A stretch of 64,000 nucleotides of DNA from Bacillus suaedaesalsae (GTDB lineage: Bacteria > Bacillota > Bacilli > Bacillales > SA4), in assembly GCF_016890225.1 (NCBI RefSeq), contig NZ_JAFELM010000043.1, positions 62,001 through 126,000 on the forward strand. The letters run 5' to 3'. The notes beneath the pieces are model-generated. The model was not told the origin of the DNA. It was given only the letters and a program-made list of their open reading frames with translations, and made no database searches. Shown one piece after another: positions 8,062-16,451 of the stretch (the stretch's first letter is position 1; each line of letters opens with the position of its first letter). Position numbers and translations under genes: made by a program.

Positions 8062-8252
8062 TCACATCAAATCCTTTCAATGAAAAATTTATTAACTCTT
8101 TACTATATTACCATAATAAAAGATTTTGTAATACTTTCTATTCACTAATAACTAATCAATAAATAAAAATATTACCAACTTACAAGAAGAGACAGACTTC
8201 GAGACGATTTTACTGTATAATATAGGAAACGGTTAAAAAGAAGGTTGGTACT

Positions 8253-8504
8253 TTGCTACTGAAGAGTCTAGAATTTACTCATCAAAGTGGTAAGAAGGTC
8301 AAAGTCATTGAAATTCCAGTATGGGAGGAAGATAATCTTTTTACATTAAAGATTAAGTTAAGACTGCAGACGTTCATAAAAAAGATCAGTACAGACTCAA
8401 ATCCGAAAAATGTGTATTCCTTTAAAGACTATTTAAAAAGAACGATGAAATGGCAAGAGTACTCCAAAATCTATTCGATTGATATCCTACAAAATAATGC
8501 ATAA
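8253..8504 (+). CDS. ypmP: YpmP (DUF2535-family) small protein
   Basis: 83 residues, TTG start after AAGGTTGG; a TATAAT-like box at about 8216-8221 is a likely promoter -10. Basic, K-rich, with no membrane segment and no motif I can assign. Length and position between yplQ and ypmQ match B. subtilis YpmP (DUF2535). Function unknown. Confidence 0.75.
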   Translation: MLLKSLEFTHQSGKKVKVIEIPVWEEDNLFTLKIKLRLQTFIKKISTDSNPKNVYSFKDYLKRTMKWQEYSKIYSIDILQNNA

Positions 8505-8518
8505 CTTCATGTCTAGAG

Positions 8519-8544
8519 GATCTCTATTAGAGGTCTTCTTTTTT
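8519..8544 (+). terminator. Terminator of ypmP
   Basis: GATCTCT/AGAGGTC stem with a 3-nt loop followed by TTCTTTTTT. Confidence 0.7.
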
Positions 8545-8633
8545 GTACAATTTTGTGACATTTGTTGGTGAACTTCCTTTCTTCACTATATTTTTGATAT
8601 GATAAACGTATTACATAAGAAAAGGTGAATATA

Positions 8634-9215
8634 TTGAAACGAAGATTATATAGCATATTGGCATTCGTAACTTTACTTATTGTCTCAGCATGTAGTGGAA
8701 CGAATGAGTTACAACCACCAGCTGGTACGAAGCCTATTCAAGATTTCACATTTACGAATCAAGATGGAAAACCATTCGGATTAAAGGATTTAAATGGGAA
8801 AGTTTGGATGGCTGATTTTATTTTTACAAATTGTGAAACAGTTTGTCCTCCGTTAACGGCCAATCTTTCAAAGCTTCAAGAATTGGCAAAAGAAAACAAC
8901 TTAGGTGTTGAATTTGTATCTTTTAGCGTTGATCCAGAAGTAGATACTCCTGCAAGTATGAAAGCCTATGGTGAAAATTTTCAAGCAGATTTTAGTAATT
9001 GGAACTACCTCACCGGTTATTCTCAAAAGGAGATTGAAAAGTTTACACTCGACAACTTTCAAGCTCTTGTTCAAAAAACAGACGCATCGGACCAAGTTGC
9101 TCATACGACGTCCTTTTTTTTGGTTAACCAAGAAGGGAAAGTTGTGAAAAGCTATCGAGGGTTAGAAAATACGCCCTATGAAGAAATGATTAAGGACATA
9201 AAAAGCCTTCAATAA
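8634..9215 (+). CDS. ypmQ: SCO1/SenC-family copper chaperone lipoprotein YpmQ
   Basis: 193 residues. The lipobox VSAC at residues ~19-22 after a hydrophobic signal makes this a membrane-anchored extracytoplasmic lipoprotein. The thioredoxin-fold domain carries the copper ligands C67 and C71 (NCETVCPP) and H157 (AHTTSFF). Known role of the family: delivery of copper to the CuA site of cytochrome c oxidase, or thiol redox. TTG 8634 follows AAAGGTGA; an earlier in-frame GTG at 8625 lies inside that SD. Position matches B. subtilis ypmQ. Confidence 0.93.
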   Translation: MKRRLYSILAFVTLLIVSACSGTNELQPPAGTKPIQDFTFTNQDGKPFGLKDLNGKVWMADFIFTNCETVCPPLTANLSKLQELAKENNLGVEFVSFSVDPEVDTPASMKAYGENFQADFSNWNYLTGYSQKEIEKFTLDNFQALVQKTDASDQVAHTTSFFLVNQEGKVVKSYRGLENTPYEEMIKDIKSLQ

Positions 9216-9234
9216 AATATTTTCGCATTACTTT

Positions 9235-9260
9235 AGCTCCAATACGGGGCTTTTTTTTTT
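9235..9260 (+). terminator. Terminator of ypmQ
   Basis: AGCTCC/GGGGCT stem, then ten T residues. Confidence 0.75.
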
Positions 9261-9353
9261 GCACCATTTTTTGTAACAAATTAAGTCTCATATGTCATTG
9301 ATTAAGATAACCGTATATACAATATAGTACAAGGTATTTGAGGAGGCGCAGCT

Positions 9354-10181
9354 TTGTTTAGACTTGTACTATTATTGTTAGTGGCAGTTACGACACTTAT
9401 CGTGTATGATTCCACTCATACAAATCACGTTATGAATGATCATCCGCTCATTGAAAAAGAAAGGTACTCCCAATTAAAAACAATACAATCTTCCTTTTTC
9501 CCAAAAGACATCAGAATTGTGACTCTCGGTGATTCCTTAACTTCAGGATATGGTGATCAATCGGGGAACGGGGGATATGTACCGGTATTAAAATCGATGC
9601 TTTCCGATCAACGAAGCATAGAAAATGTGGATGTTAAAAATTATGGGATTGGTGGAATTTACTCCACACAACTCATTGATGTTCTAAATAAATCGTATGT
9701 TCAGGAATCAATAAAAAATGCAGACTATGTGATTATAACGATAGGTGGAAATGATGTCATTAAGGCAGCGCAAGAGCATTTCCTACAGTTAACAACAGAA
9801 GCCTTTGAAGAAGAAAATAAAGAGTTTACGAGAAAAGTAAATATAATGATTCATAAAATAAAGTTTTACAATCCAAATGCAAAGATATTTTTTGTAGGAA
9901 TTTATAACCCGTTTGCTTCTTTATTTTCTTCGTATGTTCCTGAGATAGATCAAATCATCGCAACTTGGAATGAAGGCACGGAACAGGAACTCTCTAAATA
10001 TGGTAATACGTATTTTATTCCATTATTTGATATTTTTCGTGGTAAAGAGAAAGAGTTTCTATATGATGATTTTATACATCCGAATGAACGCGGCTATAAA
10101 AATATCGCCTTTCGAGTGTTAACCTATCTAGATCATTACGATGAAAGCACTACTTATGTTGTTGGAGAATATGAGGAATAA
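9354..10181 (+). CDS. ypmR: SGNH/GDSL hydrolase YpmR
   Basis: 275 residues, TTG start with AGGAGG 8 bases upstream. An N-terminal hydrophobic anchor (LVLLLLVAVTTLIVY) suggests an extracytoplasmic esterase or lipase tethered to the membrane. SGNH blocks: GDSLTSGYG (Ser nucleophile), YGIGGIYS (Gly), ITIGGND (Asn), and DFIHPNERGY (Asp-His pair). The substrate is unknown; B. subtilis YpmR occupies the same site. The family-B repeat element begins 9 bp after the stop. Confidence 0.92.
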   Translation: MFRLVLLLLVAVTTLIVYDSTHTNHVMNDHPLIEKERYSQLKTIQSSFFPKDIRIVTLGDSLTSGYGDQSGNGGYVPVLKSMLSDQRSIENVDVKNYGIGGIYSTQLIDVLNKSYVQESIKNADYVIITIGGNDVIKAAQEHFLQLTTEAFEEENKEFTRKVNIMIHKIKFYNPNAKIFFVGIYNPFASLFSSYVPEIDQIIATWNEGTEQELSKYGNTYFIPLFDIFRGKEKEFLYDDFIHPNERGYKNIAFRVLTYLDHYDESTTYVVGEYEE

Positions 10182-10189
10182 GTAAGAAG

Positions 10190-10514
10190 GAGGGAAATAA
10201 CTAAATAAATCATCCTCAAAGGCGAATAATATCTATATTATTCTACCTATTAAACATTACTTTTTTCGTATCCTTTGTTATTTATTAATCAGTTAAGCTG
10301 GAACACGTTCGTTCCATTGCGCTGCAGACACTCGCTTTCCTCTACTTCCCGCAGGAGTCGAGTGTCTTCCGCTCCATTCCGCTAGTTTTTTTAATAGTAT
10401 GTAAAATCAAATAAATCTAAAGCAAATAATAAAGCCCGAACTATTTGGTGAAAGATTCATTAAAATCCTAATAGTTCGGGTTTATCATTGGTAGAAATAC
10501 TTATGTCAAGCCTC
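10190..10514 (-). mobile_element. Repeat element family B, copy 1 (inverted, internally deleted)
   Basis: The reverse complement is closely similar to 46703-47086 along its whole length, including an AAACCCGAACTATT...AATAGTTCGGG hairpin and the GC-rich core ACTCCTGCGGGAAG. Compared with that copy it lacks about 90 bp from the centre; the missing part is bounded by GGAAAG direct repeats in the longer copy, so loss by slippage or recombination is likely. Ends resemble GAGGNNGNGACATAA inverted repeats. No coding capacity. Confidence 0.75.
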
Positions 10515-10666
10515 TTTCTCCTGAAATCAGATACTGAGATTCCTCGACTTTTGTATCCTTTCTATAGAGCAGGCGGCTTCTACAATCATACTAGCTCTAA
10601 ATTTCACAATGAATATTAATTGAGCACTTTCTTAAAGCTATTATTATAGCTAAGTGCTAGCTAGTG
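10515..10666. other. Intergenic stretch downstream of dat
   Basis: An AT-rich spacer with an imperfect hairpin (GCACTTAGCTAT ... AAAGTGC, about 10624-10657) that could end dat transcription on the minus strand, though no clear T-run follows. No gene is seen. Confidence 0.4.
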
Positions 10667-11497
10667 CTATTTGGTTAATTTCAGGAATTCGTTTTGTAAT
10701 TTCTTTGTGATCGTATAGTGTGTAGGAATTTCAAATTCATCTACTTTATTTATCGGTAATATTTCTTGAGTTGTGCTTGTAATAAATGCTTCATCAGCTT
10801 GTAATAAAAATTCTTCAGTAAAATGTTGTTCTTTTATTGGTAGTTCCATTTTTTCTGCTAATTGAAAAACAGCAAGTCTTGTAATGCCATGAAGTATACC
10901 TTTTGTTGCAGGTGTAGTATAGATGGTTCCATCTTTAATAACAAATAGATTACTACTTGAGCCTTCTGTGATGGATCCGTCTTTTACAAGTATTGCTTCA
11001 TCACAGCCGCGGCTCGCTGCGTGTTGTTTTGCTATTACATTCGGAAGTAAGTTTAATGACTTGATATAGCAATTCTTCCACCGTTCGTCTTCTAATAGTA
11101 AAACTGCTACACCACTTTCTTTTTTAGCAGGGTCTATGGGACGTGAAGGTTTTATTGTCATTGAAAAAACAGCTTTTGTATTTGGGAATAGGTGCAATCT
11201 TGGTGCAATTCCTCTAGTGACCTGAAAGTAAACATCTACATTCTTCTCTTGAGACCGTTTTACCCCTTGATCAATGATTTCTGTTAATTCCTGTCTTGTA
11301 TAAGGTAATTGTAAAAGGATGGCCTCTGCACTTTTTTGAAAACGATCTAAATGTTCTTCTAACATAAAGGGTTTATTATTATACACACGAACTACTTCGT
11401 AAACGCCGTCACCGAATTGGTGTCCACGCTCTTGTATTGGTATGATCTTTTCATCCACTTCTTGTAGAAACTCCCCATTATAAAATGCAATCTCCAT
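10667..11497 (-). CDS. dat: D-amino acid aminotransferase
   Basis: 276 residues, fold-type IV PLP enzyme. The PLP lysine is K146 in IKSLN, followed by LLPNVIAKQ and the phosphate-binding TEGSSSNLF; the N-terminal ERGHQFGDGVYEVVRVY is typical. Converts D-alanine plus 2-oxoglutarate to pyruvate plus D-glutamate, feeding peptidoglycan D-Glu or degrading D-amino acids. GGAGGGATAATA precedes the ATG. It lies 25 bp downstream of a DmpA-type peptidase in the same direction, suggesting a shared transcript handling D-amino acid peptides. Confidence 0.95.
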   Translation of the reverse strand: MEIAFYNGEFLQEVDEKIIPIQERGHQFGDGVYEVVRVYNNKPFMLEEHLDRFQKSAEAILLQLPYTRQELTEIIDQGVKRSQEKNVDVYFQVTRGIAPRLHLFPNTKAVFSMTIKPSRPIDPAKKESGVAVLLLEDERWKNCYIKSLNLLPNVIAKQHAASRGCDEAILVKDGSITEGSSSNLFVIKDGTIYTTPATKGILHGITRLAVFQLAEKMELPIKEQHFTEEFLLQADEAFITSTTQEILPINKVDEFEIPTHYTITKKLQNEFLKLTK

Positions 11498-11522
11498 TAT
11501 TATCCCTCCATAGTTTTTCTTC

Positions 11523-12572
11523 TTACATTAATGTATTCATAAACTCACGTAAAGAATAAATTTTCTGACCATTACGAGCTGTTGTTGTATTTGCTGCTAA
11601 CATTGAATCCAAGATCGCTTCTTCAGTCGCTTCTGCTGCTGCTTGAAAAATTGGATCGAGCAAGTAATCTTGAATGATTTGATTAGTATAAATCACAGTA
11701 TTCGAATCTTCATGTTTTACTTTATTTGCTGTTGTAAAACCAATGGCAATATCACCACTTCCGTTTCCGATATGAGAACCTGTTCTACTTAGTCCAACTG
11801 TTGTTCGTTTCAACACTCTTTTAACTTGACGTTCACTAAGGGGAGCATCGGTTGCGACTAGAATGATAATTGAACCTTGCTCTCGTTCCCCTCCCAATTG
11901 TTTTTCCTTTAATAGTTCTTTAATTAATGGACCAACTACTTTACCACCAATTGTGAGATGTTCAAGTCTACCAAAGTTAGAGAGAACAAGGACTCCTAAT
12001 GTGTATATCTCATTATGTATAGTAATAGTTCGGGATGAAGAACCAATTCCTCCTTTTAACCCAAAGGACACCATCCCAGTTCCAGCTCCAAGACTACCCT
12101 GGTTGAAATCTTTAGTAGCGCTCTCAATTGCTTCTAAAACATGATTTTTAGAAAGCGAATCTTTACGAATATCATTGATTAACATATCGTTACATTCGCA
12201 CACTATTGAATTAACGGTCCCGGTTGTTCTCCCGATATCAAGGTTGTGATTTAGCGTGTAGTCAATCACACCTTGAATACCAACTCCGACAGCAAATGTA
12301 TTAGTAAGAATTATAGGTGTCTCTATGGTTCCTAATTCCTCAAGCTGAATGGAACCGGTTGTTTTACCAAATCCGTTAATAGTATGTATAGCCCCAACAA
12401 CTTTCTCTTTAAATAAATTCCCCGAATGAGGTATGACAGCTGTAACCCCGGTCTGAATGTCACCTTGACTAATTGTACAATGTCCAACCTTTACACCTTC
12501 AACGTCAGAAATAGTATTATTCCTTCCGGGTGATAGGGTACCAATTTTTATATGATAATCTCTAATTCTCAT
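11523..12572 (-). CDS. P1-family (DmpA-like) aminopeptidase / D-esterase
   Basis: 349 residues. Ntn-like self-processing hydrolase of the P1 family. The predicted autocleavage site is G233/S234 in QGSIIILVATDAPL, making Ser234 the N-terminal nucleophile; FGLKGGIGSSSRT and the opening TISDVEGVKVGH are also characteristic. DmpA releases N-terminal L-amino acids from peptides and D-amino acids from amides and esters. GGAGGAATTGCC precedes the ATG. First gene of a probable two-gene operon with dat, divergent from uppP. Cytosolic by lack of a signal. Confidence 0.92.
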   Translation of the reverse strand: MRIRDYHIKIGTLSPGRNNTISDVEGVKVGHCTISQGDIQTGVTAVIPHSGNLFKEKVVGAIHTINGFGKTTGSIQLEELGTIETPIILTNTFAVGVGIQGVIDYTLNHNLDIGRTTGTVNSIVCECNDMLINDIRKDSLSKNHVLEAIESATKDFNQGSLGAGTGMVSFGLKGGIGSSSRTITIHNEIYTLGVLVLSNFGRLEHLTIGGKVVGPLIKELLKEKQLGGEREQGSIIILVATDAPLSERQVKRVLKRTTVGLSRTGSHIGNGSGDIAIGFTTANKVKHEDSNTVIYTNQIIQDYLLDPIFQAAAEATEEAILDSMLAANTTTARNGQKIYSLREFMNTLM

Positions 12573-12695
12573 GGCAATTCCTCCTTCTTCCTTATTGTCA
12601 GATTGTTTATTTCCAAAGTCAATTTTTGAAAATCAGTTTTGTTTGTCCATTTATAAGAATAGAATAATGTATTAGCTGTGATGGAGGGAATACAT

Positions 12696-13475
12696 ATGAC
12701 TAAGTTAGAAGCATTTATATTAGGAATCATACAAGGTTTTACAGAGTTTTTGCCAATTAGTAGTACAGGACATTTATTTTTAGGGAGAAATTTATTCGGA
12801 TTAAATGAAGCTGGATTATTTTTAGACACGATGCTTCATATTGGTACGTTGTTGGCGGTATTTGTTGTGTATAAACATGAGTTTTTATATATGTTGAGGA
12901 ATCCTTTAAGTAAACGTACGTTTCTGTTAATTGTCGGTACAATACCTGCAGTAGTTGTTGGTTTACTATTTAAAGACTTCTTTGAAGAAATATCGAAGAC
13001 AGGAATTACGATTGGCTGGGAGTTTTTAGTGACAGGATTGTTTTTATGGTTTGCTGATCAAATTAAAAATGGATATAAACGAATGGAGGATATCTCGTAT
13101 ACTGATGCTTTTTTCATTGGAACCTTTCAAGCAGCAGCTATTTTCCCCGCAATTTCTCGATCTGGATTAACGATAGCTGCTGCACTCATCCGAAAGCTTG
13201 ATCGTGAAACAGCGGCATACTTTTCATTTCTATTATCAACTCCTGCAATAGCTGGTGCATGTGTTCTTCAAGTGGCAGACCTGTCAGGGGGAAAAGTCGA
13301 GAATATTAGTTTAGTAGCTTTATTGGTAGGTCTTATATCCTCCGCAGTCTTTGGATATATTGCGGTAAAATGGATGATATCCTATTTGAAAAAACATTCT
13401 CTTAAGCTATTTGCTATATATGTATGGGGATTAGGGATTTTGATTATTAGCCTACAGTGGATTGGAATATTTTAA
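12696..13475 (+). CDS. uppP: Undecaprenyl-diphosphatase UppP/BacA
   Basis: 259 residues, polytopic. Signature GIIQGFTEFLPISSTGH (E/Q-rich motif) near the N-terminus and SRSGLT with preceding PAI around residue 150 (the PGxSRSxxT-type motif with a slightly divergent first part). Dephosphorylates undecaprenyl-PP at the outer membrane face to recycle the cell-wall lipid carrier and gives basal bacitracin tolerance. ATG 12696 is chosen because GGAGGG lies 7 bases upstream; two earlier in-frame starts overlap that SD. Confidence 0.95.
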   Translation: MTKLEAFILGIIQGFTEFLPISSTGHLFLGRNLFGLNEAGLFLDTMLHIGTLLAVFVVYKHEFLYMLRNPLSKRTFLLIVGTIPAVVVGLLFKDFFEEISKTGITIGWEFLVTGLFLWFADQIKNGYKRMEDISYTDAFFIGTFQAAAIFPAISRSGLTIAAALIRKLDRETAAYFSFLLSTPAIAGACVLQVADLSGGKVENISLVALLVGLISSAVFGYIAVKWMISYLKKHSLKLFAIYVWGLGILIISLQWIGIF

Positions 13476-13505
13476 GTAAATACAAGAGAGCGAGGGAGCA
13501 TCTAT

Positions 13506-14006
13506 ATGCTAATTGCGTTAAAAGAAAAGTTGCTTGAAAATAGAACTGTGCTTTTAAGATTTATAGAAAAGTTGGATGAAGAGGACCTAAAATGTTCGAA
13601 AAAGAGTGGTTGGACAGTTTCGGAAGTGATCGAGCATATTTTTTTGGTTGAGAAAAATGTAACAAAGGGGATTCGATATTATGCGAATCAACCGAAGAAC
13701 GAGCCTGCTGAGGAAAAGCCAATTCATTTAGTATTAGACCGAACACGCAAGATTGAGGCACCGAGTACTGTTCGTCCAAAAGGTGGAAGCATTTCGATGC
13801 AAAAGCATTTCGAAAACTTAAACCTTTCACGAGAGTTTCTATTTCAAACATTAGAGGAAATCGATGAACACCTTTTAACGCAACGATCTTTTCCGCATGA
13901 AACCTTTGGTCCGCTCACTTTACTTCAGTGGATAGAAGTATTAGCTTATCATGACATAAGACATTTGGAACAGTTGAAAGACATATTAAATGACGTGGGA
14001 AAATAA
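13506..14006 (+). CDS. DinB-superfamily protein
   Basis: 166 residues predicted to form a four-helix bundle. The three metal-site histidines of the DinB/YfiT fold are visible: H in VIEHIFLVE and the HxxxH of AYHDIRHLEQL near the C-terminus. Family members are metal-dependent thiol transferases (bacillithiol, mycothiol) or of unknown function. It follows uppP by 30 bp with GAGCGAGGGAGC upstream, so probably cotranscribed. The substrate is not inferable. Confidence 0.82.
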   Translation: MLIALKEKLLENRTVLLRFIEKLDEEDLKCSKKSGWTVSEVIEHIFLVEKNVTKGIRYYANQPKNEPAEEKPIHLVLDRTRKIEAPSTVRPKGGSISMQKHFENLNLSREFLFQTLEEIDEHLLTQRSFPHETFGPLTLLQWIEVLAYHDIRHLEQLKDILNDVGK

Positions 14007-14111
14007 AAACTAATGAATCAACCTAGAAAATAGGCATACGCACATACGGTACAACCACCCATCTACATATGTTAACAGTGTAATCCTAATAGTAAAAAGG
14101 AGGAAGGCATA

Positions 14112-14243
14112 ATGCATTACGGATACGATCACTGTCATATGGGGTATGGGTATGGACCGACTTATGGGTATGGAAATGGATTCGCGTTAATCGTTGTATT
14201 ATTTATCCTACTCATCATCATCGGAACATCATACGTAAATTAA
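14112..14243 (+). CDS. YjcZ-family sporulation small membrane protein
   Basis: 43 residues. The N-terminal half is Tyr/Gly-rich (repeated GYG) and the C-terminal half is one hydrophobic helix ([14 protein letters not shown]) ending SYVN. This Gly/Tyr head plus [15 protein letters not shown] tail is the hallmark of YjcZ/YcgL-type sporulation peptides. AAAGGAGGAAGG precedes the ATG. The stop codon overlaps the target duplication of the following MITE, so the element inserted exactly at the gene's end. Confidence 0.88.
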   Translation: MHYGYDHCHMGYGYGPTYGYGNGFALIVVLFILLIIIGTSYVN

Positions 14244-14246
14244 TTA

Positions 14247-14428
14247 GGCTCAGTTAAAGTACAGTGTTGAATTTTAACTATATGTTGATTGTAGTGGAAG
14301 GTGCGAGACTCCTGCGGGAGCAGCTCAGGCAGGTGAGACTCATGCAGGAGCATAGCGACGGAGGCTCCTGTAGCACCAAGGAAAGCGAGTGCCTTCCACG
14401 GAAATCAACATTATTGTTTAACAGAGGC
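14247..14428. mobile_element. MITE-like element, family A copy 2 (182 bp)
   Basis: Flanked by the 8-bp duplication ATTAATTA at 14239-14246 and 14429-14436. Ends GGCTCAGTTAAAG and, inverted, GCCTCTGTTAAAC. The interior shares long identity with 39324-39507, including GTTGATTGTAGTGGA at the left, TTCCACGGAAATCAAC at the right and the GC-rich GAGACTCCTGCGGGAG core. No ORF of substance. Confidence 0.85.
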
Positions 14429-14443
14429 ATTAATTAAAAAAGT

Positions 14444-14472
14444 GGCTGCCTTCAAAAGGCTAGCCTTTTTTG
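14444..14472 (+). terminator. Terminator, probably of the yjcZ-like gene
   Basis: GGCTGCCTT/AAGGCTAGCC stem then TTTTTTG. The MITE now separates it from the gene it probably served. Confidence 0.65.
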
Positions 14473-14591
14473 TTTCGATCTATTTTTAATGAAAACGAGT
14501 GATGAATACTCGAGTATTCTCAAAAACTGTATATAAATTAAAATAAAAACGAATTATTTTTTAAAAACAAATAAAAATGTTCGGATTTTTA

Positions 14592-14621
14592 TTGACTGTA
14601 TGAAAGTTCCTCTGCTATTCT
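14592..14621 (+). promoter_or_regulatory. Candidate sigma-A promoter of the FAD dehydrogenase gene
   Basis: TTGACT, an 18-bp spacer and TATTCT, ending 49 bases before the start codon. The rest of 14473-14669 is AT-rich with no gene. Confidence 0.5.
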
Positions 14622-14669
14622 TAGTAATGGAAATAGATAAATAGATTGCAGGAAGCGGGGGAACAAACA

Positions 14670-16109
14670 ATGAATAACACCTATGATGTTATTGTAGTAG
14701 GCGCAGGTCCTGCAGGGATTTTTACGTGCTACGAGCTTTCATTAAAAATGCCAAACGCTAAAATAGTACTAGTAGATAAAGGTCATGATATATATAGACG
14801 TAATTGCCCGATATTAGAAAAGAAAATTGAGAAGTGTCCTCCAGCGGCAGGTAGAAAAGAATTCGCAGGTTGCTTACCAGCGTGTTCAATTACAAACGGT
14901 TTTGGTGGAGCAGGAGCATATTCCGATGGAAAGTTTAATATTACAAGTGAATTTGGCGGCTGGATGACGGATTACTTGTCACCATCACAGGTTGTAGAAC
15001 TCATTCAATACGTTGACCAAATTAACTTAAGTCATGGTGCTACAGAATCAATAACAGACCCGTTAACAGACGAAGTTAGAAATATTGAAAAGAGAGGATA
15101 CGCAGTAGGATTGAAGCTACTTCGTGCTCAAGTTAGACACTTAGGGACAGAACAAAACCTTGAAATATTAAAAAGTATCTTTGAATACTTAAAAAACAAA
15201 GTGGAAATGGTGTTTAAAGCTGAAGTAGAAGATGTACTGAGTGAGAAAATTGAAGGTACACATAAAGTAAAAGGAATAAAGCTTAAGTCTGGTGAGGAGA
15301 TTCACGCAGAGAAGGTTGTGATCGTACCTGGACGAGATGGTTCAGTGTGGTTAACAAATATCTTAAAGAAGCGTCGTCTGAAAATGACGAACAATCAAGT
15401 GGATATTGGTGTTCGTGTTGAGACTTCAGATATTGTAATGGAAGAGATTAATAAAAACCTATATGAAGGTAAATTTATCTTCAATACGTCTGTAGGTACC
15501 CAGGTGAGAACGTTTTGTAGTAACCCTTCTGGACATGTTGTAGTGGAGAATCATTCCGGAATTATGTTAGCGAATGGTCATGCATATAAGGATCCGAAAC
15601 TTGGAAGTAAAAACACGAACTTTGCACTACTTGTATCACATAAGTTTTCTGATCCTTTTGATAAGCCAAACGAATATGCCCATGAAGTCTCGAAATTAGC
15701 CAATAGCTTATCAAATGGTGGATTAATCGTTCAGAAGTACGGTGACATTTTGAAAGGTCGACGATCTACCGAAAACCGTATACGGGAAGGATTTATTGAG
15801 CCGACATTAAAGGAAGCAGTGCCAGGAGATTTAGGGCTGGCACTTCCATATAATACGATGAAAAGTTTAATTGAAATGACAGAAGCATTAAACCATGTTA
15901 CACCAGGATTAGCCTCAGAGCATACGTTGTTTTATGGTGTAGAAGCAAAATTCTACTCTGCTCGTCCAAAACTAAATGACAAGTTCGAAACCGAAATGTC
16001 AGGTTTATATGTTGGTGGCGATGGAGCAGGTGTAACGAGAGGGTTAGCGCAAGCAAGCGCTTGTGGCGTATGGATAGCTAGAGACATTATTCAAAACTTA
16101 CAACGATAG
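14670..16109 (+). CDS. FAD-dependent dehydrogenase-like flavoprotein (COG2509 type)
   Basis: 479 residues. N-terminal dinucleotide-binding motif DVIVVGAGPAGIF with the closing acidic VLVDKG; a Cys-rich stretch follows (NCPILEKKIEKCPPAAG and GCLPAC, residues ~45-75); a C-terminal FAD motif is GLYVGGDGAGVTRGLAQA. This combination is typical of uncharacterised FAD dehydrogenases of the COG2509/YhiN-like group. The reaction is unknown. ATG 14670 is chosen for the upstream GGAAGCGGGGGAAC; a TTG at 14646 has no SD. Monocistronic. Confidence 0.8.
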   Translation: MNNTYDVIVVGAGPAGIFTCYELSLKMPNAKIVLVDKGHDIYRRNCPILEKKIEKCPPAAGRKEFAGCLPACSITNGFGGAGAYSDGKFNITSEFGGWMTDYLSPSQVVELIQYVDQINLSHGATESITDPLTDEVRNIEKRGYAVGLKLLRAQVRHLGTEQNLEILKSIFEYLKNKVEMVFKAEVEDVLSEKIEGTHKVKGIKLKSGEEIHAEKVVIVPGRDGSVWLTNILKKRRLKMTNNQVDIGVRVETSDIVMEEINKNLYEGKFIFNTSVGTQVRTFCSNPSGHVVVENHSGIMLANGHAYKDPKLGSKNTNFALLVSHKFSDPFDKPNEYAHEVSKLANSLSNGGLIVQKYGDILKGRRSTENRIREGFIEPTLKEAVPGDLGLALPYNTMKSLIEMTEALNHVTPGLASEHTLFYGVEAKFYSARPKLNDKFETEMSGLYVGGDGAGVTRGLAQASACGVWIARDIIQNLQR

Positions 16110-16136
16110 CAGGTGGATTTTTCACCTGCTTTTTTT
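16108..16136 (+). terminator. Strong terminator of the FAD dehydrogenase gene
   Basis: AGCAGGTG/CACCTGCT perfect stem then TTTTTTT. Confidence 0.88.
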
Positions 16137-16451
16137 AATGGGGGCTTTTCTGCAAAGATTGAAGTATTTGAATTAGTATAGGTTATGAAGGTTCGGTCAA
16201 TCTCACTACTCTACGCTGGGGAGTTCAGCGTTATTTCATTATAATCTCAATGTTTACAAGACTAATTGAGAAATAGTTAGTATTTTTCCTTATTTTGTTA
16301 TATGATTCTATTAATTTATTTAATTTTAACGCTTTAACGTATCGGGGGCCTGTCCCCCGTCGCTTTAAAGTGATGAAGTGTGCGGGGTATATCATGTTTA
16401 GGACGTGCATCGAATATAGTGATAAGAGATGTATCCGTAGGAGGAGACAGG
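16137..16451. other. Intergenic region before the SDR gene
   Basis: About 300 bases, AT-rich, with the GGGGG/CCCCC hairpin (16332-16371) as its only clear structure. No convincing promoter hexamers or ORF with an SD were found. Confidence 0.4.
16332..16371. repeat. GGGGG/CCCCC-core hairpin repeat, copy 1
   Basis: GCTTTAACGTATCGGGGG faces CCCCCGTCGCTTTAAAG around CCTGT. It is the degenerate sibling of the near-perfect hairpin at 30038-30096, sharing the CTTTAAC arms and the GGGGG(N5)CCCCC centre. Confidence 0.65.
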
